Assembly: GCA_015501585.1 (NCBI GenBank)
Contig: JADNRY010000268.1
Location: 1-64,000, forward strand
Direction of reading: 5' to 3'
Source of the DNA: Rhodocollybia butyracea
Taxonomy: Eukaryota; Basidiomycota; Agaricomycetes; Agaricales; Omphalotaceae
Length of the DNA: 64,000 nucleotides
The first letter of the stretch is position 1; each line of letters opens with the position of its first letter. The position numbers were made by a program, and so were the translations under genes. Positions 55,916 through 64,000 of the stretch are shown in pieces. The notes beneath the pieces are model-generated. The model was not told where the DNA came from. It searched no databases and saw nothing but the letters and a program-made list of their open reading frames with translations.

Positions 55916-58900
55916 GAGTCAAATTGTTGAACTCCTTCAATGGCTCTGCTCCTGGCAAGCTGGTTTCTGTGTTGCAGAATCTCAGGGTCTGATCACTAGA
56001 CCCAGACACAATGTGTTTTGCATCTGGAGAGTAGGCAACAGACTGAACCAAACTAGTATGCCCCTTTAATGGGTCTCCTACTGGCTGCCCAGTTTCTGCA
56101 TTCCAGATTCTCAGGGTTTGATCATAAGAACCAGACACAATGTGTTTTCCATCTTGAGAGTAAGCAACTGACTGAAGCCCGTCAGCATGCCCCGTTAATG
56201 GCTTTCCTACTGGCTGCCCAGTTTCTGCATTCCAGATTCTCAGGGTCTGATCATAAGAACCAGACACAATGTGTTTTCCATCTGGAGAGTAGGCAACTGA
56301 TTGAACCCAATGATTATGCCCCTTTAATGGTTCTCCTACTGGCTGCCCAGTTTCTGCATTCCAGATTCTCAGGGTCTGATCAAAAGAACCAGACACAATG
56401 TATTTTCCATCTGGAGAGTAGACAACTGACTGGACATAATCAGTATGCCCCTTTAATGGTTCTCCTACTGGCTGCCCAGTTTCTGCATTCCAGATTCTCA
56501 GGGTCTGATCAGAAGAACCAGACACAATGTATTTTCTATCTGGAGAGTACGCAACTGACTGAACCAAACTAGTATGCCCCTTAAATGGATCTCCTACTGG
56601 CTGCCCAGTTTCTGCATTCCAGATTCTCAGGGTCCGATCATAAGAACCAGACACAATGTGTTTTCCATCTGGAGAGTAGGCAACTGACTGAACCAAACTA
56701 GTATGCCCCTTTAATGGGTCTCCTACTGGCTGCCCAGTTTCTGCATTCCAGATTCTCAGGGTCTCATCAGAAGAACCAGACACAATGTGTTTTCCATCTG
56801 GAGAGTAGGCAACTGACTGAACGAAAGCATCATGCCCCTTTAATGGCTCTCCTACTGGCTGCCCAGTTTCGGGAATACTAGAATTGTCTAGCTTGCAGAT
56901 GTTGAATTTCAACTTGGTCATCAAGACTTTCAAACAGGCATCTGTAAGATGCTTATGTTGTTCCTTCAGATTGATATTATACCCTCTTTTCTCTCCTTCA
57001 TTTTGAATGAATTCTTTGAAAGATAAATGGAACTTGAGTTTGCCATCTTCACTTTTGGACAGTACTGCCCCCAGAGATCTAACTGCATCCACAGTATAAT
57101 CCCCTGTGAGTTCCCTCAATGCATTTTCCGTCACTGGGCGCTCAAGAATAAACAGTGTGCCAATGACATTCATATAGTCCACAGTATCATGCTCTGGGTC
57201 CTGAATGGCCTCTGTCAAAACGGTGCTGTATAGATCATATAGGACATCATAGGAATTTGGTCCGGAAGTGGATCCTTGCTGTTGTTTCCTCATAATGGCC
57301 AACTGTTTCTTGGGTGCCAAGCCATGAGCCAGGAATTTGAATGCTGTGTCTGCCAATATAAAGAGTGACTCTACATAATCCAGCAACCATTGCTCATCAG
57401 CCTCAGTAATGGACTGATTGACTTTTTTGTTTTCCTTAATACATTGTCTGAGAAACTTTGCAATGTCATCCTGGGTATTTGGATCCTGCTGGATATCCAT
57501 TTCTAAATGCCGCCCATCTGCAAAAACCTCCTTGATCTCAGGATTTGGCCTACTGGTTATCACAAACTTGACCCAGTTATGATTCTTGCAGAGCTCTTTA
57601 ACATCCTTTAAAAACAATTTACGGCTTCCCTCATCCTGGGCCCACTCATCAAGTGCATCAATAATAACTAGTATCTGGCTTGTAGGAGCTTCATTTTTCT
57701 CTTTTTTCAGTATTTCCAGTGGCTGATGCAACAGATTGTTGAATTGGTAATGCAATCCACCTGAAGTGCTTAGCTGTGGATCATCTGCTAAATATCTTCC
57801 AAATGCAGGAAATTTTCTTGCAATATTGTAGGCCACTGTGGGAACCAGAATATGCACATCTTCAGATCTGGTTCCCCGTGTACAATGAAAACTAATGGCC
57901 AACTCAATACCAGTGAGATCTGGATCAACTGGTTTTTCGCGGAATTTCTGTTCAAGTGAGCCCACAATGGAACTTTTTCCTGTTCCTGCCAAGCCATGCA
58001 GCCAAACAATGCTACCCCTCTTGATGTCCTCTGCCAGCTTGGACAGAAGCGGGACGCGGGTATCCTCCATGCAAACTTTATAGCCTTCATGAGACTGAGG
58101 CTTCAACTTCTCAGTAAGGAATCTGGCATGCTCTGTGAAACAATACATTTTAGTTTCAACATGTAAAGAATTTTTCATGCTCTTACCTGAAGAGAGGGTG
58201 AGTAAAGCAGTAACTTGAGCCAAAACTAATTTGTACTGTCCCTTTAAATCATCAAATTCACTGCGGAAGTCAGAAATTTTGTCTGCCAGCTCTGATGAGA
58301 ACATTAGTTGCTCTGTTGATTTTCAAATCAGTTTACAACCTTTAGAAAGCCAATTTATTTTTGCACTCACTCAGCATGTTTTCCTGACACTTGATCAAAA
58401 CTTGCTCAACAGCACCTTTGATGCAGTTAAGGATAGATTCAATCAGTTCTTTTATCATTGTTGAATGCTCCTTGAGTGGGCCAGCATCTGCAATGATGGA
58501 AAGCATGGCTCCCATCTGTTCAAAAACACTAAGAATATCCTGATGACACTTTTCCTGTTTTTTCAGAAACTAAAAATCCAAGTAAGTATTACTGGACATT
58601 CTCATATAAGCTCAATAAAAGGTCCTACCTCAAAGGTTTGAGTGGCTGCACCTATCACCACTTTAGCTGTGGCATTTAACTGTTAAATTGGCCATTAGTT
58701 TTGAAGACTTCTAGCACTTTGAACAACTTAAGATTAACTCACTCCTCCCAAAGCACTTGCAATTTGCAAGATTACATCAAGCCCAGCTTGGTACTTGCCT
58801 AGTTTGGATACAAGTGATTTGGGAGGATTAAAAGTCTTCAAAATAGAATCAAGTGAATACTATTCATCTAATGTGAAGATGCAATAATGTGAACAAGGTG

Positions 58901-59670
58901 CAAGCACTTACAGCAGAAATGCTCAATATGATTGTCAAATCACTTCCCGGCAAGGTGAATTCTTGAGTCTCGCCTTCAAGAATTTCAGAAATCCATGTTA
59001 ATAAAGGCATTGGTAAATATCCAAGTTTGGTAGATTACTTACCTGTCACACCTGATTTGATAAATTGATCAAAAATAACCTCCGGTTTGAGTGAAAGGGG
59101 TTTGGAAACTAAAGATTTGGCTGAAAATGGTTTGCTGCGATGGTGCTCTTTGATGACCACAGCGATAAATCCGTCTGTATCAACAACACTGCTCATAAAA
59201 TGGTCAATCATGTACATATAACGGAAATCTGTAAAGCCAGTTTCATTTCCAAGCCTTCTTCTATCCGAAGTACATGCGGACTCCGGAGATTACTCCTCCA
59301 TTTTTGCACATCTCTAACAAAATAAAACCAAAATAAAGCACTCACATGTTGTTATTCACCTCCCATCGCATCTCACTATTTACATTTTGCCGGCTACTTT
59401 TGGCGAAACCGCCTTTCTCATCAGGCGTGTTATCTTTCTTAGCCTGAAGAATCACGGAGATTTTCCCGCTTTTTGGAGGGTTATCGAGTTTGAGCTTGAT
59501 TGCTAGCATTTTTGCATGCAAATGAGCAGAAGACATGAATATATGGCTGCGGCGTACCCTCAATCTTGAAAACCAATCTATAGATTAACACGAGTCAATT
59601 ATCTATAAACAGATTTAAGTCTGATAATATACTTGGATAAATCGAGCTTTGGGTTAAGTGTGGTAGACAT
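55908..59670 (-). CDS. NLR-C: NACHT-WD40 receptor, best preserved copy
   Basis: Start MSTTLNPKLDLSK at 59670; beta-rich region IKLKLDNPPKSGKISV near 59490; further short exons. A long open stretch 58304-55908 includes a 54-nt intron (58186-58133; GTAAGA, TTTCACAG). NACHT: Walker A GLAGTGKSS near 57985, Walker B ILVIIDALDEW near 57655, VITSRP near 57555. Seven WD repeats (about 56860-55975) follow. Two rearrangements: the ~200-residue linker between the NACHT arm and WD repeats seen in copies A and B is gone, with the frame kept ([16 protein letters not shown] at 56880). The C-terminal tail is also lost, ending FNNLTRI. Such receptors are linked to fungal non-self recognition; whether this shortened form works is unknown. 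Confidence 0.8.
55975..56860 (-). repeat. WD40-coding tandem array of NLR-C (7 units)
   Basis: Seven 126-bp units without frame breaks. The variable residue after SGS is S, Y, S, F, Y, Y, S. The pair after GH(N/T/A/D) differs from the sets in A and B (AF, SL, SL, DY, HW, DG, SL). Confidence 0.85.
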
Positions 59671-59893
59671 GTTGAACCGATACCGGATGCACGAAAATTT
59701 GCTGCAATGATGGTGGTACGATATCAAGAACAATCTGTTGACAGGGACTGATAACGTCAAAAAAAATGGACACGGGATCAAAGCTTTCGTGATCCCGTGT
59801 CAGTTTTGACATTTGATCAAGCTCATTGCTTTCCGTTGAGCTTCGGCACTTGATCAAGTCTTCATCTTCATTATCCAGTCAACTTTCACGCCT
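59671..59893. promoter_or_regulatory. Divergent intergenic region with palindrome (NLR-C / P5)
   Basis: 59769-59801 holds a perfect 12-bp inverted repeat, GACACGGGATCA and TGATCCCGTGTC, around a 9-nt centre, flanked by GTCAAAA and TTTTGAC. It lies about 100 bp from the NLR start and about 90 bp from the P5 start. Confidence 0.55.
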
Positions 59894-60410
59894 ATGCCTC
59901 CGCTTTATTGCTACAAAGATTCTTTTTCAGCGCAATCCGAAGGGTGGACGGGAGTTCTCATGCGAAGAGAACGTATCCCAGATTCGGCAGGCGTCTACCT
60001 GGAGTGTTTGGTCATGAGATGCAACGAAGAAGACTTGGTAGAGCCGGTGGCAGCCATTGGGAGCGGTTATACTGGGTATCTTACTGCCAACAGTTAATTT
60101 GATTCTTTTCTAGATTCGAACTCCACTTCGAAATCCCTCTGCTACTTCGAACTCGAGTTGTAGCAATATAGATAGCACAGCAGTCCATTTCCTCAACACC
60201 TCTAGACCAGTAACCATCGGAGGTATTGAAGCTATTGGTGCTGGTGAAAACTCGGTGGCCAGTCTTTCTTTTCCTCTCTCATCTTCTGAGATTCCTTCAC
60301 CTTACTGTGGTATCGACAATGGAGCAAATCATCACGCTACGCTATATCCTGTAGCTTAAGAGCGCAATGAAACTTCGAGTAGCTGGTGGTGCTATTTCCC
60401 CGTTGGGCAT
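59894..60410 (+). pseudogene. P-family remnant 5 (unknown gene)
   Basis: 59894-60097 is the cleanest P-family start: PPLYCYKDSFSAQSEGWTGV, then LECLVMRCNEEDLVEPVAA, ending in a stop after LTANS. Later blocks near 60120-60370 match 13095-13310. The rest is cut by the L1 copy at 60411. No domain recognised. Confidence 0.4.
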
Positions 60411-61501
60411 TATTAGGCCTAAAATCGGCCTAAGGCGTGTAACCGTACATTTTGACACTCTGTACGTGTTATACAATGCAATAAGAGAGTTATACGGAGC
60501 CCGAGCGTGATAGCTGTTGCCGAGGCAAAGAACTTAACAATAATACTCAGCAAGCCGTGAAGGTACGCCCACAAGCGTAGCCTAGAGCCAAGCTAGCGAG
60601 GATACCTGGGCTGCCCGGAGATGTAACGCTAGATTGTCAATCTAGTTATACCCAAGAGTGTAGACTCTCTAAACTACAGGACATCTCGAAGCGGGATAAG
60701 TACTAAGCCAACGCGTTACTCGAGGGAAGGAATTATGAGGGAAGGCATCCCTCGCACTAAGACCCCCAACGAGCTATGTTAAGATGTGGACTTTACAGTC
60801 CGTAACAATGGACCAGAACAATCCCGAGGGAAACCGTAGAGGTCTATTCGCGGCACCGGTCGTAACCGTGAGGACGGTAGAAACATACTTAGCGGTCCTA
60901 TGGAAAGCTACGCGCCGGGATAGCCTTGGCAAATCGAAACATTTGATCTTAGAAATCATACACGGAAGGTCTTATCCGTTAAAGCCGACTATCGGGAATC
61001 ACTTGTACATACTCAGCGCAGTTGCTCGAGATTATCATAAGTGGTGTCGTTGGAAAGCTAGATAACAGGCCTTCTCGAGAGAATGTTAATCACACTCAGG
61101 ATGGACAGAACTATCCGAGGAATAGAATGAAACTCACTCAAGGGAAACCGGGCGGCGAGTGATCAGGAAGCGTAAAGGTACTCCTGACCCCGGAAAATTG
61201 TGGAGTAATCGGAGAAACCTCGCTCAGATCAAAACACTCTAAAACTATGTTAATCCTCACGAAATCATATTTTACCTCTGATATATACCCAAGAATGGAC
61301 TATTTCTTTATCGTGTGTACCATATATAGGCTGGAGTTTCCTTTCCGAGCCAGATTCCTCTGTTCCACTCTCTTTCCGTCTCTCTCCGTATCTGTTTCAT
61401 CTATTTTTCGTATTAAACTCTCTCTACTCAGTATATAAGCCAGATATATTTATTCAATAAGACAAGTTTCTTGCCCTCGACTTGACTGCTAAGACCAGTG
61501 C
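60411..61501 (+). repeat. L1 LTR-like repeat, full copy (L1c)
   Basis: 1091 bp, the best full copy. It starts TATTAGGCC with the TTAGGCC/GGCCTAA inverted repeat and ends AGACCAGTGCT after a promoter-like segment with TATATAAGCC. The following leader (61502 onward) suggests a 5' LTR position. Confidence 0.65.
60784..61065 (+). CDS. Short conserved frame inside L1
   Basis: 93 codons, basic. The part from GNRRGLFAAPVV to CRWKAR is open in the copy at 1303-1581 as well, and its last 47 residues in 54072-54254. Conservation could simply reflect young repeats. No known domain. Confidence 0.2.
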   Translation: MWTLQSVTMDQNNPEGNRRGLFAAPVVTVRTVETYLAVLWKATRRDSLGKSKHLILEIIHGRSYPLKPTIGNHLYILSAVARDYHKWCRWKAR

Positions 61502-62262
61502 TCCCTAGAACGTCCCCACGGGATCAGTAGCGTGACGCCTCCTGACTTGGTTATCTTAAGAAAGTAATAAACTTCACGCGCTTCGCAAAGCCCATTTATA
61601 TCTTGATCGAATTTAAGTGTGTAGAGTTCTCTCAAACTCCAGATCAACTCAAATCTAGTTGCTTCCTTAGAGGGGACGGCTTCTAGTAAGGGATTATTCG
61701 GCTCCAGAGTGAGGGTTCCTTAGTTGACTTCTTCACGAAGTTAGACGAGCCACTAAGATTGTGGTACGAGTTCCTAGTGATTAAGTTCACTCACAATATC
61801 GTAGCTTGGCCCAGAGTTTGGTCGAGGACTTTACGGCGTCACAGCAGCTAGTGCCAGAGTTTGCCTAGGGCTGTTGACAAACCTCGAGATTACTATTCTA
61901 GCTAGAGCCAGAGTTTGCCTAGGAGAATCTTAGTTTCGTTGTATTGGTTTTGGTTTTGGTTAATTGATTTGGACATACACACCTGGTTCCCTCGTACACT
62001 CATACACCCCAACTAGGCTTCTCTCGACTTAGTTCTAAGAGTTGTCTAAGCTTAGTTACCCACGTTAGCGCTACAGTCTTGAACCTGGAGCAGTCGCGCG
62101 CGTACATCCGATATTACAAAGCTTTCCCTCGGGGAATCTCTGACAACCCGCCCTCGCTCCCTTACATATCGATAGTCTGGTTAGGTGCGGTAGTGTTTTT
62201 GTTAGGTTGTTTTATAGCACCTTTCGCATACCTACACGTAAATACCCAAATAGCGTGTATTG
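61502..62262 (+). repeat. L1 internal leader and short frame
   Basis: Its inverse is found at 52215-52990. It has degenerate repeats of AGAGCCAGAGTTTGCCTAGG (61850-61935). A frame at 62079-62276 begins LEQSRAYIRYYKAFP and includes a hydrophobic segment (VWLGAVVFLLGCFIAPF). It is cut near 62262, where P-family sequence resumes. Confidence 0.45.
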
Positions 62263-62269
62263 TGTGGGT

Positions 62270-62660
62270 GCTCTGAGAGTAGCAGGTACGTTTTAGTGGG
62301 ACTTCTACTGACAACAATTCACTGATAACCTGATTCTCTATTCTATAGATATGAGTATCGTACCTCTTAATGTCAAGGTTGACACAAATAATCGCTGCGT
62401 TTGTCGTTAGGTATGTACTTTCGTTACTTCAACTACACTACGTCTAATTGGTAATTTACTATCGTGTAGGGGCGGTCAGGCGAGGCTCACGGAATCATCA
62501 TGGGATGAGTGTGGAATCAACTTTTTTGGGTTGTGAATGAGTTTCTGTACATTGTACATACAAACTGCTTGTAATGTTGTCAAAATTCCCCTCGTGTTCC
62601 TCCTAAGTATTGAACCCACAGCCTAGTACGAGTAGAAATATCAAGATGTGTATACTGTTT
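62270..62660 (+). pseudogene. P-family remnant 6 (3' part)
   Basis: Matches 13340-13700 and 35000-35330; probably the continuation of P5 interrupted by L1c and its leader. Confidence 0.35.
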
Positions 62661-62789
62661 GTTGAAGACAGCATTACGCGGTGCATTTGGAGCGAACTGG
62701 GATAATGCAAGCCAGGATGTCATGCGTACAAAACAACGAGAAGGGCAAACCCGTGGACAGCGAATAGGTCCAGTATCAACGACAGGAGG

Positions 62790-63960
62790 TCAGATCTCAG
62801 ACACTAAACCAGGCATCAGAGCAGTCCCAAGACGCAATAATACAAAACTCACTTCAGCATACCAACTATAACGCCAATCTCCTGCCTGGAAAAGTGATAC
62901 CCAGGTACATCGCGCCATGTACAGCCTCACTAGTATTATGGCGGATGATATGAGGGATACCGATAAGAGAAGAAAGGTCAAAAGAATGAGGAGAGCAAAG
63001 GCGACGCAATGATTTGTGGAGGATAGATATGCCCCAGAAGAGGTTATGAGGTTTGAAGCGGTGCATTTGCCGTAACGAGGATAAACGAAGCAGTATGCCC
63101 TGCATGAAGCAGCAAATGGTGCCGGTGAACCCATGGACTGCGTCTGAACACGTCAGAATGATCCATAGACGCAACGACAAAAAACTCACCTCAGAAATCC
63201 TGACCATAACACTAATCGCCGCCACACATGTGCCCAAGTAGACATGAAGGAACGTCTTGTCAGTCAGGATGTACCGTGCGGATGAGATGGCGACGCCGAT
63301 AAGGAATAAGATCGATAAGAGAGATCCTACGGATGGATCAATGATATCTTGAGATCTTAAGATGGCGATGCCAATAATCGATAAGGCTTGGGGGATAGGA
63401 TCGATAGAAGAATGAGAACGACGAGAACATAGGTGACTCGGGGATGCCATGCATTCTTTGTCTTTGTAGTTAGGTACCGGGTTTTGAGTGATGTTTGCCC
63501 GCCACCATTACCCTCGTTACTCTCGGTTCATCTGCCTCTTGAGTCTCCTAATCCAAGTTCTTCCTCGTGATATTCTTCTAGTCATTCCTTGAGAGAAAAT
63601 GAACGTGGAAGGAAGTGTAGAGCCTGAACACCACACAGACAGGGATGTAGAAGACCAGAGCCCAGGAAAGCATGAACCGAGAGACGACATAAGCGGTCTA
63701 CACGTGCTCGTGAGATTATCGACGCATTTCTGCCCGTCATTGGGCACTATACGGAAGACGTGCAGAGAGAAGAGGACGCTGCAGAAATGGGAGCGTATTT
63801 TACCAGGCAGTGTATCATTAAGCAAGTCCTTATGCATCTCGACATACTTTGGCCTTATACCACAGGGTCTTTGCTGGTTGTGAACGGTTCACCTAGGACC
63901 TCTCGGAAATGCAATGGAACGCGTTCAAGGGAAAGAACTGTTGAACTTTAGACCCGGGAT
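62790..63960 (-). pseudogene. M-family remnant 5
   Basis: 63200-63450 has the clearest two-helix unit: SLLSILFLIGVAISSARYIL then HVYLGTCVAAISVMV. A second similar unit is at 62870-63130. The ALVFYIPVCVVFRLY segment is near 63650. Frames are broken; the copy may continue past the window. Confidence 0.4.
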
Positions 63961-64000
63961 ATCCACAAAAGGACGCGAACGATAAACGACGACGTGGTAT

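Noticed and set aside
1..64000. tRNA, rRNA or other structured RNA genes
   Set aside because: I scanned for clover-leaf arms and rRNA cores by eye and saw none; a covariance-model search would settle this.

Overview
The window looks like accessory, repeat-rich DNA from a filamentous basidiomycete, probably an Agaricomycete. Introns are about 50 nt with GTAAGT/GTGAGT donors and CTAA-type branch sites. Three NACHT-WD40 NOD-like receptor (NLR) genes of the HET-E/NWD type are present. The transposons are typical of mushroom genomes: a PIF/Harbinger element, a Ngaro-type tyrosine-recombinase retroelement and LTR elements. I see no tRNA, rRNA or CRISPR array. Most ordinary genes are decayed copies of a few families, and the best preserved genes belong to transposons.

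Layout. 1-477: 5' end of an unrecognised gene running off the window. 945-1695: fragment of a 1.09-kb LTR-like repeat (L1). 1696-11817: a block holding a 4.88-kb Gag-protease LTR retroelement (1945-6824), a small gene and NLR-A. 12-15.4 kb: decayed copies of two unknown families, P (plus strand) and M (membrane protein, minus strand). 16.3-18.3 kb: a 5'-truncated MOCOS-like class V aminotransferase gene. 18.6-19.2 kb: a transmembrane-anchor module (B). 20999-33385: second copy of the retroelement/NLR block, where NLR-B carries about 22 WD repeats. 33.6-46.9 kb: P and M remnants; one M copy is split by an intact Harbinger transposon (36751-39733) and by a Ngaro-like element (40457-46488). 47-52 kb: B, P and M remnants plus a foldback element. 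52.2-55.3 kb: L1-related sequence in both orientations. 55.7-59.7 kb: NLR-C, the most intact receptor. 60.4-62.3 kb: L1 copy with leader. 62.3-64 kb: further P and M remnants.

How the parts relate. Units of [NLR minus | palindromic divergent promoter | P plus | M minus] have been duplicated several times. The NLR proteins share a small beta-rich N-terminal region, a helical segment, a NACHT ATPase and a WD40 ligand-sensing array. In fungi such proteins are linked to non-self recognition and incompatibility. Their WD arrays differ in length (6, about 22 and 7 repeats) and vary mainly at a few positions.

The most unusual signal is in the Gag-protease retroelement. Its whole length, coding parts included, is packed with short perfect inverted repeats, most with a loop of exactly 3 nt. 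The element has no reverse transcriptase or integrase. Many reading-frame breaks between duplicate copies are one-base losses in C/G runs, so some apparent pseudogenes may be assembly errors.
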